Assembly (NCBI GenBank): GCA_963576475.1
Contig: OY754974.1
Coordinates: 7,550,974 to 7,614,973, forward strand
Direction: 5' to 3'
Source of the DNA: Molanna angustata
Lineage: Eukaryota; Arthropoda; Insecta; Trichoptera; Molannidae
Length of the DNA: 64,000 bases
The position numbers were made by a program, and so were the translations under genes. A model generated the notes under the pieces. That model searched no databases. It saw only the letters and a program-made list of their open reading frames with translations, and had not been told where the DNA came from. Position 1 is the stretch's first letter. Every line of letters starts with the position of its first letter. Of the stretch, positions 51,435 through 62,287 are shown piece after piece.

Positions 51435-51535
51435 TTTATAACATATTAACTTTTATAACATATTAATATTAATTTTTATAACATATTAATATTAATTTTT
51501 ATAACATATTAATATTTTTATAACATATTAATGTA
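51435..51535. repeat. AT-rich tandem repeat, about 20-24 bp units
   Basis: TTTATAACATATTAATATTA occurs about four to five times with small indels. Confidence 0.85.
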
Positions 51536-52089
51536 AAGTGAAAGAGTCGACGTATATTTTTTCGTTTTATTTATTTTGCTAAAAACCACTATTTTCTGAG
51601 TTGTTTTACGACAAAGTTTGTTACTATGGAATAATCATCATTCATTACTTCTATAAGGACCCAAGTGTCAAAATGAACTAATTTTCTTAGTGTTCATTTT
51701 ATCTCTTTCATCTTATATCAATATATATGTATGTCTTAAATAACAATAGTTAATTATTTCATCTCCATTGTACATAGTTGTTATTGTTTGTGGCGAAATA
51801 TTGTGGGTGTAATATTAATATTGCAAACTTAATCTTATTGCTATAGTAATTAGTGTACGAAACCAACCCCACATGTATGTGTTAAGAGTGTAGTGTATAG
51901 AATTACCGAGAATCGTGAACAGTAATATTAATGAATAAAATTCGTATGGCGCTCCCCTATAAATCATTGTTAGTAGGTATCTAAGTACTTACCTATACAA
52001 ATAGTATAGGAATCCTCTCTCCCTAACCTAACCTTTCACTATCATTGGGAGGATTCCCTGTGGAAAGAGTTTCTCAAACTTGGACTAAC
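51536..52089. other. AT-rich stretch, nothing recognised
   Basis: No supported frame or repeat partner. Confidence 0.35.
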
Positions 52090-52230
52090 AGTGAGTCGAC
52101 CGCAGTGGCATGCATAAGTGGGTTCGATTCCTGACAGAAGACAGATCCATTGAAAAATATTTATCACGCAAATTTTGCTACTCTGGAGTGGAATCTTGTT
52201 ATTTGGAAGAAATTGTTATTCTAAATGACT
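52090..52230 (+). mobile_element. Possible old SINE-1 copy
   Basis: A box-B-like GGGTTCGATTCCTGAC, then AGACAGATCC, CTCTGGAGTGGAATCTTGTT and ATTTGG keep SINE-1 spacing loosely. The box A region is not recognisable. Confidence 0.35.
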
Positions 52231-53129
52231 TTTATGCCAGCGATGAAAATTCGATTGCAGGTAATGTAGGATTATAATTAATAACCGTTGGCATTCGTTC
52301 TGAAGAAGAATTTCGCGTTGAACCCGGTTCAAAAAGAGGTGTTTTAACTTTATTTCGTGATATTTCTTGTTGCAAATTGGCATTATTTTTAACTTAATAC
52401 GTATATAGTCAATTCCATTGTTTTCTTTACTTTAATGCTATATTTATTCAAGTACTAATTAAATTCATAACTCAGGGTAAATACATATATAGAAATATTT
52501 GAATGCCATCCTTGTTTACATATGTTTACAACCAGAATTCCCTTTAAAAAAAAAACAAATAATTTTCAAATGAAATTCAGTTTATAAATCAATATATTTT
52601 TCTTAGAGCCGAAAAAATTTGATGCATTTTTTGTTCAACTTGGTTTTGATTCAATAAATTATGATAATGATCAGGTATGTAAGAAAAAATCCCCAGAAAC
52701 ACGTTAAGAAACCATGTTCATTGGATGGATATATCCCAACTCCTATAAGAATAAGGGGTACTTGCTTAATTCAGCCACTTGAACCTAATAAGATCTGGCG
52801 GAAGGAGGAAAGAGAACGAAGGGTTTTCCTCTATCTTTTCACTCTGTTGGAACAAAGTGTGTATCATTACTCAACAGGAATACTCCTGTAAGCTTGTTGT
52901 GTGAACATGTACAAAAAACTGACTTAAGGATTTGTGTCTAAAGTCTAAAGGAAACAACCTCGGAGAATAAAGTAGTAATGACAATTCTGCATGTTTTAAA
53001 AATAACATTTTCTCGTACGCTTTTATGAGACGTTTCAGATTCAATTCTAATTCAGAAAGGAAGTGAATTGATCAATTATTATATTGTGAAAATTGATTAG
53101 GTAATTGGCAAACTCATTTCACGTGATTC
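52231..53129. other. Unassigned; 76-codon frame 52661-52891 not supported
   Basis: The frame includes PCSLDGYIPTPIRIRGTCLI and a basic WRKEERERRVF segment but matches nothing known to me. Confidence 0.3.
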
Positions 53130-53300
53130 AAATAAGTGTAAAAAATCAATGAATCCCTCGAGGGTTCCATACATGGCTCTGGATGGGATACCAAATGGAC
53201 ACCGTCGACCAGGATGACCTCTAAATCGATGGCGAGAAAGCTGGAATTCAGCATCACAGGAAACTTCCCCCTCCTGAAACAACAAAAGAAGAAGTAGTAT
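53130..53300 (+). mobile_element. RTE-like LINE C-terminal remnant
   Basis: The plus strand reads RVPYMALDGIPNGHRRPG, a stop, then PLNRWRESWNSAS. This is the P-x-G-R-R-x-x-G-R-P-x-x-R-W signature near the RTE-like C-terminus with one nonsense change. Compare EGRRPPGIPSKRW at 45610-45660 (minus). Confidence 0.6.
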
Positions 53301-55009
53301 AATATATTAAACATCGAGGACAGCTTACTATTGCTGCTACGACGAATTAACTTGAAGAATCAAGAAGAAACTTTGCGGTGGAAGTTGTCTACACGTAATA
53401 CTATAAACTAATATTTTTGTAAAATTGGTTTTCATTCTTTTATTTTTTTCTGTAGTTGATGTTAGAATAATTTTATGCATTTATTTATTTCCTGGCACTT
53501 GATATATTTTATCGTGAAATAAAATTTACTTTTTGAGGCGTAATTTATTCATTTTTTTAATTCATAATAAGTAGGTTTAATCAACAACCTAAAACAGCTA
53601 CGATAATAATGAGTATATAAATTGCAGTACATCGCTGATTATTTGCTAGAATTATGACACTTAATGAAGAGTATTCCATTTTAACAGAGTTATCTATAGA
53701 ATATCTAGTGGTACGATTGTTTAAATGTGATTCCTAAAATGCCTTCTAATCTACTGAAAAACTCCATCACAATTTCGCTAAAAATAAGCTATACAAAATA
53801 TTTGTATTTTGTACAACATGAGGATATTATAGGATCACCCATATGTAATTTATAAAAATTGGACGTCTGATAAGGGTAGATGTATTTTAGGTTTCTTCAT
53901 CAGTAGGTACATATATCGGTAATCACATTCAATTTATATCCAATAACATAGCGGTACAACTGTACGATACACCTTCTCAAAAACAAATGTTTGTTTTTCC
54001 CCATTGTTTGATAAAATTACGAAAGTATTCGTTTCAATTCGCAATTTGTAAACCCTCCCCCCTTTCACACTTTTTTTCGGTCTAATCTCGATATACTTTC
54101 TATTCTTTGTAGAAAGTTTAGACGGAATAGAAGCGAAGCATTAATCCTCCATCGTTTTGTCTCTCTTTTTTCCTACGTGTCATAAGATAACTTCTCAGTT
54201 TTACGTTGAAAAGCATTTCTTATCATCGTATCCATATACTAAACAAAAGAAAAAGTAGTGTACCTACCTACATAGTATGCTTTGGATTTAATATTAAAAC
54301 TTAGATTTGTTTGTATTATAAACAGCTTTAGATTCTTACGTGAAGATATTATTAAGTTTGAGTATAATATGATGGGCGTTTCTAAGAAATCGGACAAAAA
54401 TCAAATCAGTCACGTTTTTAATTTTCGTTGACCTTGGAGGATTATCGGTGAGTCGTCTGGCTACTGAACCACTTGATCTTCGCTCCAAGTGTGATTTCCT
54501 TAAAACTCTTTAAAGATTTGTTGCATCACAAAACAAAATACAAATAATCGATATTAAAGAAAGCTACCTACTTGGTATAGTCCATTCTGCTTGTTAAAAC
54601 AAATTCTGGTCTTAAGAACATAAAGTATACCGAAGAGCTCTGATTCCCTATAGACAAAGATTCGAAATGTGCTAAAGAGCTTTGATTAGGTATATATTAT
54701 GATACAGATACCTAGTCAGCGCAATGAAAGTATGACAACTAAAACTAAGAACAATGTTCTGAGTTTCACTCGCCCGGCCGTCAAAACAGTCATAGAACAC
54801 ATAGTAGTACACGTAAAATCTCTTTTCTATGCAGTATACGTACACCTACAGATTCTATTACCGATCTACCGCCTCACACACATGTAAATAAAACTTGTCA
54901 TACATTTGAATTCTAATTCTGTACCTTATAATTCTATGGCTAAAGAACTTAATATTTCAATAAATAAAAGTACCTTCCTATGTTATTCATGTTTTTACAT
55001 CATCTGTTG
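53301..55009. other. Long unassigned AT-rich stretch
   Basis: A 62-codon frame at 54699-54887 lacks a motif. No repeat partner, hairpin or RNA gene recognised over 1.7 kb, so this may be comparatively old single-copy DNA. Confidence 0.35.
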
Positions 55010-55340
55010 GTGATCGCGACCCTCAGTCATGAGGTAAACGATGCTGAGAGAGAATGTAAGATGAAGAAAGATGTCATTAAAAGAATTAAATTAAATACAT
55101 TGAGATGGTTCGGCCACATGGGAAGAATGAATGGAAAGCGATTGACAGGAATATAATGAGGGGACGGGGCCGCCCAAGAAAGAGATGACACGTCCATGTG
55201 AACGATATTCTGAAAGACGGATATGTTGGAAGCGTGAACAATTGACGAACATGTATGAGACGATGTGTGATTATGGACGATATATGGTTCTCTATGCCTG
55301 CCCGGTGAGGGACATGGCGTGTTTTGCGATTTTCGAAGGA
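55010..55340 (+). mobile_element. RTE-like LINE 3' portion
   Basis: The plus strand reads KRIKLNTLRWFGHMGRMNGKRLT, then (frame broken) the GGGGCCGCCCAAGAAAGAGA block (GRPRK), ACGATATTCTGAAAG, CAATTGACGAACATG, GAGACGATGTGTG and the 3' UTR CCTGCCCGGTGAGGGACATG plus GCGTG. It is the plus-strand counterpart of 57300-57600 and 33484-33915. Confidence 0.75.
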
Positions 55341-55910
55341 ATTTCTAGAAATATAATTAGGCTCAGAAATATTTATTTAGTTTTGATTTCACATATATTA
55401 ATATAAATTAAATAAATATGAATATGTAGAAGCAAGGAATTTTCTGTAAGTATTATGTATATTTGAAAGACGTGTGTATAACTGTCATGTTGTGAATCAA
55501 TATACCTACAATTGTTTTTATGAAACATGTGTTCAATAATTAAGTCATGCATTTTTCATACTTTGTATTTTTTTAAAAGCACATAATATTATTTATATCT
55601 GCAAACAAAAAGAAGTCTGTACCTACTCTTTATAAAGCCGCAGTATGAGTAACATGTGGTTTGTGTCAAACATAGGGACGTACGTTCCTATATCATGCTA
55701 CAATATAAAGGAACATTGTGTTCATGTATTTTTATTAATAATATAATTCTTATTATATTTATCTTTAAACGCTTTTGCAGGAGTAAACAACCTTTTAAAA
55801 TTGTGCCGTTGTAATATTGTTGATCAATTAAATTAGTCAAGAAAACACTCAAGATAAAACGAAGATGAAAATTCGTATACCTACATTTTAATAAAAAATC
55901 TATTTGGTCT
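55341..55910. other. AT-rich stretch, nothing recognised
   Basis: No supported frame or repeat partner. Confidence 0.35.
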
Positions 55911-56240
55911 TGGAAAATTACCAAATGGACAATACATAGCTACAAGATCGTTGTCACATAATAAAATTACCAAATGGACAATACATAGCTGCAAGATCGT
56001 TGTCACATAATAAAATTACCAAATGGAAAATTACCAAATGGACAATACATAGCTGCAAGATCGTTGTCACATAATAAAATTACCAAATGGACAATACATA
56101 GCTGCAAGATCGTTGTCACATAATAAAATTACCAAATGGAAAATTACCAAATGGACAATACATAGCTGCAAGATCGTTGTCACATAATAAAATTACCAAA
56201 TGGACAATACATAGCTGCAAGATCGTTGTCACATAATAAA
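55911..56240. repeat. Higher-order tandem array (49 + 49 + 15 bp)
   Basis: The word CCAAATGG starts at 55921, 55970, 56019, 56034, 56083, 56132, 56147 and 56196. Spacings are 49, 49, 15, 49, 49, 15, 49, so the real period is 113 bp made of two full units and one 15-bp partial unit. Units (ACAATACATAGCTGCAAGAT, CGTTGTCACATAATAAAATT) are almost identical; the first has one different base (CTA for CTG). Confidence 0.93.
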
Positions 56241-56649
56241 AATATTAGAGAAATCAATAAAATCAAATAGTAGATACCGACTTATTATTAGTATTATTTA
56301 AACATACAGCTAAACAATATAATATTCTAATACATTTAACAAAACAGCCAACGAGGTTTACATAGCTCATGTACACATTAAATTAGATAAATCATAAAAA
56401 CTGAAACTGAAAAAGTAAAAAAAACTGAATAAGTTATGCTTGATTGTTGGGAAAAAGTAATATTGGGACAATAAGGGGAGGGGGAGACAAGGCGCAAGCA
56501 CTACAATGACGCTCGAAGTAAAGAATTTGTTATTTATTTATGTCCTAAATTTTAGAAAACAGTTATTAAACAGATCAATATTATAGAACCCGTTGAATAT
56601 ATTGCAAGCTATATAAATAAACGAGTTATTACTATTTTTTTTATTTAGA
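56241..56649. other. Unassigned sequence
   Basis: A purine-rich AATAAGGGGAGGGGGAGACA lies near 56470. No supported frame. Confidence 0.35.
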
Positions 56650-56764
56650 AAAATAAACATTCTCTAAACTAAGCATAAATGCTTGTACTATACTATGTAG
56701 GTGAAAAAAAAATCGGTCGTGGCAGGATTCGAACTCACGACCCCTGGATTACTTACCCAAAATA
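56650..56764 (-). mobile_element. SINE-2, head truncated
   Basis: The reverse complement gives GGTCGTGAGTTCGAATCC, CACGACCGATTTTTTTTTCA, TAGTACAAGCATTTATGC and TTAGTTTAGAGAATG. Confidence 0.75.
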
Positions 56765-56833
56765 TTGCATCTCTACGACTACTATGTCAAATATATATTT
56801 CAAGCGCACCCAATAACAAGTTGCCACATTTAT
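56765..56833 (-). mobile_element. SINE-1 fragment
   Basis: ACTACTATGTCAAATATATA and CACCCAATAACAAGTTGCCA match the inverted SINE-1 tail at 62455-62500. Confidence 0.65.
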
Positions 56834-56995
56834 TTTATTTATTTATTTTATTTTTTTTTATTTTATTTTTAATATATTTTATAATACAAATCAATATATA
56901 AATTCACTAGTAATAATATTCTTACATATTTTTCCCTGCAGTACCTCATCAAAAAGATTACAATCTTGTGCTTGATGAGGGAAGCACTTATAACA
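56834..56995 (-). mobile_element. LINE 3' end with covarying hairpin, variant 6
   Basis: Inverted: a T-rich (TTTTA)n start (A-rich tail on the minus strand), then CCTCATC (56944-56950) pairing with GATGAGG (56974-56980). In LINE sense the loop begins AAGCACAAG, matching the AAGCACAGG of variant 3. A second small stem AAGATT/AATCTT sits in the loop. Confidence 0.55.
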
Positions 56996-57299
56996 AAATA
57001 AAATATCAATACAAAGCAAAGTCAACATAAAAGTAAAAGTAATTAAATCAAATCATACATGAACAAAAAAAAATCAAATAAACATCATAAAAAGGTTGAA
57101 AATAAATGAAAAAGAAGAATACTCAAATTAGAAAACATATCAGAATACATATTCAAACAAAAAAAAAAGAAAAACATGAAAATAATTGAAAAATGAGTAA
57201 TATAGAATTATAGACGATTCAAATATATCAAAACACATATTCAAAAATAAAAAAAGAAAATACTGGAAATTGAAACAAATCAAAACAACAAAATCAACA
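56996..57299. other. A-rich stretch
   Basis: Long A-rich runs; a partial duplication of TCAAATATATCAAAACACAT / TCAGAATACATATTCAAAC type words near 57120-57250. Nothing recognised. Confidence 0.3.
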
Positions 57300-57985
57300 T
57301 TATGTACATACATACATACCATCACGCCATGTCCCTTACGGGGTAAGCAGAGAGAATCGAGCGCCATACTTCTCTATTTTTGCACACATTTCTGGCTTCC
57401 TTTACATCCATGCATGAAGAAGAAGAAGAAGATACATGCTCGTCGATTGTTCAAACTTTTTATGTTTCCTTCTTTCAAAATATCATTCACATGGTCATGC
57501 CATCCCTTTTTGGGACGACCTCTGCTATTCACTCCATCTCTTGCACCCATGTTCATCGTTCATTCTTTCTATATGTCTAAACCACCTTAAAGCATTCACT
57601 TTCATTTTACATATAATCTCCTTCTTTAACTTGCATTCTCTCCTTATGTCCTCATTTCTATCATATAACTATCGTTCTATTACATACTCTTCTTAGTGAT
57701 CTCATTTCTACAGCATTTATTCTACTTTCATGTGTTCTTTGCCAGGTCCATGTTTCACTAGCATACGTCAAAGTAGGCACCACAATTGCATTGTGTACTG
57801 CAATTTTGGCTTCCTTTGAGATGCTTGGATCGGACATTACTGGTCTAAGTGCTCCGTTTATGCTATTCCCTGCCATAACTCTTTTTTCAATATCTTTATC
57901 GGGTCTTCCATTCCGTTCAAACATACTCCCCAAATATAAATATTCCTCAACTTGTTCTAGCCATTCGTTCTCTACTTTTATCATA
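57300..57985 (-). mobile_element. RTE-like LINE 3' portion, most informative copy
   Basis: A minus frame of 107 codons (57661-57984) reads VENEWLEQVEEYLYLGSMFE, KDIEKRVMAGNSINGALRPV, KIAVHNAIVVPTLTYASETW and INAVEMRSLRRVCN: the RT thumb and following region of RTE-like LINEs. After a gap with frameshifts, 57374-57556 gives GRPKKGWHDHVNDILKEGNI and a RRAC motif, then the 3' UTR with GGCGTGATGGTATG at about 57315. The catalytic RT core is absent. A GAAGAA run near 57418-57434 interrupts the end of the coding part. Confidence 0.85.
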
Positions 57986-58024
57986 CATGCAGTTATACTT
58001 TCAGTCTTCAGTCACATTATGTAG
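57986..58024. other. Short junction with a 22-bp direct repeat
   Basis: TCAGTCACATTATGTAGA occurs twice (58007 and 58026) at the LINE/SINE-1 boundary. Confidence 0.6.
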
Positions 58025-58140
58025 AGTTCAGTCACATTATGTAGACTTACGATATTGATTGTCTCACAGATCCATACTGTAAAAACAATTAAAAAATGCA
58101 TCTCCACCGGGAATCGAACCCGAGACAAATTGTATGTTGG
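58025..58140 (-). mobile_element. SINE-1, partial
   Basis: The reverse complement gives GTCTCGGGTTCGATTCCCGG (box B), GTGGAGATGCAT, GTATGGATCTGTGAGACAAT; the tail is cut near 58040. Confidence 0.75.
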
Positions 58141-58664
58141 AAACATCTAGCTGAGTGGATATTTTTTTTAATTAATTTATCAAAAAAATCAAAAAAAAGA
58201 AAAAGAATTTATTTTGGTGTAAGATTTTGTTATGAGCTCTTAAAAAAACGAATTGTACAAAAAATAATAAAAATATATCTATTTATTTTTCAATTTTTGT
58301 AAAATTTTACAATATTGAGATTTTTAATGAACGGCCGTCGTTCAATTTGAATTTCTAAATCGTGCTCTTTCTCCCAAAAGTTTGCCTACCCCTGGTCCAT
58401 AGTAGATATGATGAAGATAAGTAGGTATATTTGAGACACAGCGTCTTAAAAGAATTATGATCTATCTGACATTAGTCCAGATACTTGGGACTTCTTAGAA
58501 ATACTATTTAATACATTTTTATAAATAATGCGACGACAAAGTTATTTTCTTTCCTTTTATACTTTTTCGCACATTTACCGTCTCATACGTCAAATAAATA
58601 ATTTGATAATTACTAGGTATATTTATATTCTTTTATACATATGGTGTACTTTTTATCTACTACC
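58141..58664. other. AT-rich stretch, nothing recognised
   Basis: 58330-58400 is less AT-rich (ATGAACGGCCGTCGTTCAAT, a near-palindrome) but has no frame. Confidence 0.35.
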
Positions 58665-59442
58665 ACCACCACCCGTTAAACGAAATGTAGCTCATGGAGC
58701 CCTCTAGATTGGCAATCTTAGCACTTTAGTGAAAAAGAAGATTAATACTCGTGGAATGTCATTGATTTCAGATCTTTTTAAATGAAAATCATCAGAGTTG
58801 TGACTAAGATAAAAATCTGTAAAAAATTAACTTAATGGAACTCTACCAATAATACCTACCTTAGGTACCATAACGATGACTGAACTTCTCAAAGGCTTTA
58901 AAATTGTTCTACGAGATCACAAAATCCGCATGACCAATGGGTCCTTAAAGAGTCCCACAGACATCAACGAATTAAGAGCTCCGATCTATAAGAGAACACC
59001 TTTAGGTGGTAACAATTCCTCAGGTATGGTGGCAACAATCCACAGTATGTTCTAAAGTATGGTCCGGGTATTGACAGAACTGACATGAGGCAGAGGAAGC
59101 AATATTAAATCGGTGAAGATAACTTTTAAAGTAAAGAGCACAGCGTGACACTCGGCCCTCTGAAGGGAAAAAAAGAACATCTCTAATCACAGAAAAACGG
59201 CCCGCATAAGTAAAAAAAATTGCACCTATACGCTGCATTTCCAGATCTAGGGGTGTCATGCCCGTCAATGCTTCAGTAGGACTCGTTCCATATGCTTTGG
59301 AGAAAGCAATAAGAGCGAATCTTCGGCCTGAGTGCAAAATTCTTCCTATGTGTTGAAGCTCATAAGCGTGAGACCAACAGCCAGCTGCATAGCAAGTATT
59401 GTCAAGGTAAAACTGTCTTATAGTGTACATACATACGTACAC
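58665..59442 (-). mobile_element. R1/Jockey-type LINE: C-terminal ORF remnant plus 3' UTR
   Basis: A minus frame of 140 codons (59020-59442) contains CWSHAYELQHIGRILHSGRR, FALIAFSKAYGTSPTEALTG, MTPLDLEMQRIGA and, at the end, CQFCQYPDHTLEHTVDCC. The YRTxSTEAL...PLDL block follows the RT domain in R1- and Jockey-type LINEs, and the Cys/His end looks like their C-terminal zinc knuckle. The initial MYVCMYTIRQ part comes from flanking DNA. Downstream, 58665-59019 is the 3' UTR shared with 6555, 41790 and 61360. RT and endonuclease are absent. Confidence 0.75.
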
Positions 59443-59540
59443 ACAATAACATCATGTCCCTGTTATTTAAGTAGACACAGAAATCCGAGCACCATATTAT
59501 ATTCAGTCTGCATATCCATCGCAACATTTGCATTTATTCT
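59420..59540 (-). mobile_element. RTE-like LINE 3'-end fragment
   Basis: CATACATACGTACACACAAT, ATCATGTCCCTGTTATTTAA, GTAGACACAGAAATCCGAGC: worn version of the CATCACGCCATGTCCC...AGAGAACCGAGCG end at 33560-33605. Confidence 0.5.
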
Positions 59541-59869
59541 AAAGCACACGTATATCTACAATAATATAACAAAGAATTGAAAAGTTATTAAAATTATAAA
59601 TATCTTAAAATATTCAACAAGGCTAGAATTGTCATCGTTCAGATATTAAGTCATTTAACTCACTTTATATATTTAAGAATATTGACTTATCTCTTAGTAC
59701 CTATCACTGATTTCAATTTCCTTTAATTTTTATTCACCTCTCCTTATGTTTTGTTCTTTATATTGCTCTTTTTTGTTGTTTATCTTGATAATGATATGGT
59801 TTCGTTTACATAAGTATGTACTTCTAAATTTATGTTTGTCATTACTGAAAAGCATTGAGATTGTTAGTG
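59541..59869. other. AT-rich spacer
   Basis: Nothing recognised. Confidence 0.3.
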
Positions 59870-60012
59870 TACCTACATCAAATGTTCCAGATGTCCGCAG
59901 TGCTCAGAGCAAGAGCATTTTCTCTATAAGACTGAAAACAGCAACGTAAGACCGAAATATCTACGCTCTTGAAATGATCCCGAATCATTAAACGGAGTTA
60001 TGTGAAATATAA
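59870..60012 (+). mobile_element. CR1-like LINE 3' end
   Basis: Reads AQSKSIFSIRLKTAT (last codons; compare GLKTALF at 25870), then CTCTTGAAATGATCC and CGAATCATTAAACGGAGTTA, which matches 24985-25015. 5'-truncated. Confidence 0.6.
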
Positions 60013-60043
60013 TTATTTACATATATCTCTCTCTCTCTCTTCC

Positions 60044-60500
60044 TTAGCTTGTATCCCACATGGTGGTGGGGTCAGCTCTCCTCACTGCGCTCCTCCACTT
60101 CGCCCTATCCTGAGCATCGTCCTCAGAGACATCACATTCCTGCATGTTCTCAGCTACCAGGTCTTTCCATCGTTTTTTGGGACGCCCTCTGGATCTTTTG
60201 CCAGACACTCGATGGTCCAGTGCAGTGTTTCCTATATATTCTGGCGGTTTTCTAAGGATATGCCCGAACCACCTCAGCCTATTCTCCATCAGCTTATCGG
60301 ATACATCGCGTACACCCAGGCTACCTCTTATATATTCATTACGTATTTTATCTCTTCTCGTGACGCCGCACATCCACCTAAGCATCTTCATCTCGGCTGT
60401 TTGCACTGACTGAACTTGTCTTCGAGTGACGGTCCAGGTCTCTACCATATGTCAACACTGGTCTGATCATTGTCTTGTATACATGACCTTTCATCTTCAT
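60044..60500 (-). mobile_element. RTE-like LINE ORF2 C-terminus, comparatively intact
   Basis: A minus frame of 134 codons (60044-60448) contains QSVQTAEMKMLRWMCGVTRR, DKIRNEYIRGSLGVRDVSDK, NRLRWFGHILRKP and KRSRGRPKKRWKDLVAE, then an RADPTTMWD end. This is the classical C-terminal region of RTE-like LINE polyproteins, with no stop. Upstream, another frame at 60449-60500 reads KGHVYKTMIRPVLTYG, the block that normally precedes ETWT, so a single-base indel near 60447 separates them. It is the best-preserved of the RTE-like pieces here. RT core absent. Plus-strand frames over it are shadows. Confidence 0.85.
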
Positions 60501-60802
60501 AATTATTTACATATATATATTATGATATTTATTCTGATGTTATTGTCTGGGATTCGTGTCGGGCTATGATTAAAACTGTAAATTCTCATGATACATATAC
60601 CTACTATCACAATATAATATATTAATTATACAATATAATATACGATATATGGCGATAACAATTGATTCACCCCTGAATTACGCCAGACTTATAAGGTCAT
60701 TTTTGTCTTATTTACCTACTTGTACCAATGTGTAAGTAATCGAATATTTATATTATTGCATATGCGCAAACATTGGATTTTTTTTCCTGTCGGGAGTCAA
60801 AG
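60501..60802. other. AT-rich spacer
   Basis: A (CTATAT)-like run near 60600-60650; nothing recognised. Confidence 0.3.
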
Positions 60803-61281
60803 ATATTTTTTAACAGATTTTTAATTATCTCAATAGAGACGAAGTTGGAATATTTACTGTAGGAGAACCGGGAAATCGGTGACTTCTATGCGAAAAATGC
60901 ATTTGTCACCTCAGGTATAAGAATTGTTGCTCTCATTATTTACAAAAAAACAATTCTCTCAATAGATGGCGTTACAACAAAAATAAATAAAAATAATAAG
61001 AATGTTGTTCATAATTTCACACATAGACGGCTGTAGTAAAAATTCCTACAAGCGAAAAGAATTTCAGTATTACAATACATAGAACTTTCAAAAATTGAAT
61101 TGATAGGGATCTCATTAACAAGGCATAATTGGTGAACGTTGCGCAAGCGCATAAAGTGATCACGTAAACCAGCCGATCACAGGTCGTAAGCCCTGTAGGT
61201 GCCTTGATTTCCCGGTTCTCCTACAGTAAATATTCCAACTTCGTCTCTATTGAGATAATTAAAAATCTGTTAAAAAATATA
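60803..61281. mobile_element. MITE (GAGACGAAGTTGG family), copy 2, long perfect arms
   Basis: The left arm, from ATATTTTTTAACAG through ATCTCAATAGAGACGAAG and TACTGTAGGAGAACCGGGAA, is mirrored at the right end with essentially no change over about 70 bp. The interior carries AAGGCATAATTGGTGAACGT plus TGCGCAAGCGC, shared inverted with copy 1 at 43430-43460. Non-coding. TA at both edges may be the target site. Confidence 0.85.
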
Positions 61282-61355
61282 GCTAGGTACTTATAATTAC
61301 TACAGTGAGACGGTGTATAGACCAGCGCGCACTTTCTAACATTCCTTATACATAT
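61282..61355. other. Short spacer
   Basis: Nothing recognised. Confidence 0.3.
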
Positions 61356-61735
61356 ACATACACCATTGGGCATGCGGATTTAGTGGTCTCTTTAGAGTTA
61401 TTCACTTTACAGCCTTCAAATTTTTTTGTCATGATTATAGTGTCCTTCTATTTGCTGAATAAAAAATAAATATATAGAAATTCCAGAGTGTCCTTGGTCA
61501 ACTCTCTGATGCCCATTTTACACAATCACAGGTTTGAAGTAATCTCGCGACAATCCATGTCTGTGATTATTATTTCGACGTTGATTGTGTCATTTTTTGC
61601 CGAGACCACGATTCTAGAGGAGCTTCTAAAGCTACTCTTCGTGCCATGCATTCTTTCTCATTCTTACTAGCGTTCTGTGAAGGGGCCGTTTTCAGTCTCC
61701 ATCTGCGGAGCGGGTGGAGGAGGCGTAGTTATATA
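61356..61735 (+). mobile_element. R1/Jockey-type LINE 3'-UTR copy, opposite orientation
   Basis: CCATTGGGCATGCGGATTTA, GTGGTCTC, then near the other end GCGTTCTGTGAAGGGGCCGT, TTTCAG and CTGCGGAGCGGGTGG: the reverse complement of the blocks at 41790-42165 and 58665-58985. A 60-codon frame inside is incidental. Confidence 0.65.
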
Positions 61736-62250
61736 CATACACCAATCTCGCTGTCTCATTCGCACGCACTATTATCACATATTTATTTTTATCAATAAGT
61801 AAAAGTAAGTTTTTCTAGGGGTGTCTTGTAGGTACCTACAAAGAATTTGATCAGAAAAATTAATTCGTCGTTTATCTGAAACGTCACAATAAAAAAAGAG
61901 ACAGTGATAAAACGATTTAAATAACTCAAGGTGAATAAAATATAGGGTTTGTAAAACTCGTGTGCACATGTGAGCAAAAACTACCAGAAACGAGGGAATC
62001 AATGAAACATCCACACAAAGTGCGGTCTCCTCAAATGAGTATCGATATATTTCCCTCGCTTATCTTTAGGGTTACCATAACTTCCGGGGAAAAACATGGG
62101 ACCTTTAAATTCTTTTGATGCCCGTAACTCGTGAACGCCGAAACGTAATCTTTCTATTGCACCAGTATACGTGGATACACAGTGAAAGATAAAACACGCA
62201 TTTCCTTAACATCAACATAATAACAAAACTTCTCCAGGGTTTCCCTCCTA
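61736..62250. other. Unassigned sequence
   Basis: 79- and 61-codon minus frames (61775-62014) overlap each other and lack motifs. Confidence 0.3.
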
Positions 62251-62287
62251 ACAGTGTAAATTATATGGTCTTCTCGGGCAACCAATA
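62251..62287 (-). mobile_element. SINE-1 tail fragment
   Basis: TCTTCTCGGGCAACCAATAA is the inverted SINE-1 3' end. Confidence 0.5.

Noticed and set aside
55911..56240. CRISPR array
   Set aside because: Units are head-to-tail with no unique spacers and an insect-like context; it is a higher-order tandem repeat.
59746..59949. 67-codon ORF with hydrophobic start as a secreted protein
   Set aside because: Its C-terminal part is the last codons of a CR1-like LINE; the hydrophobic part is AT-rich flank.
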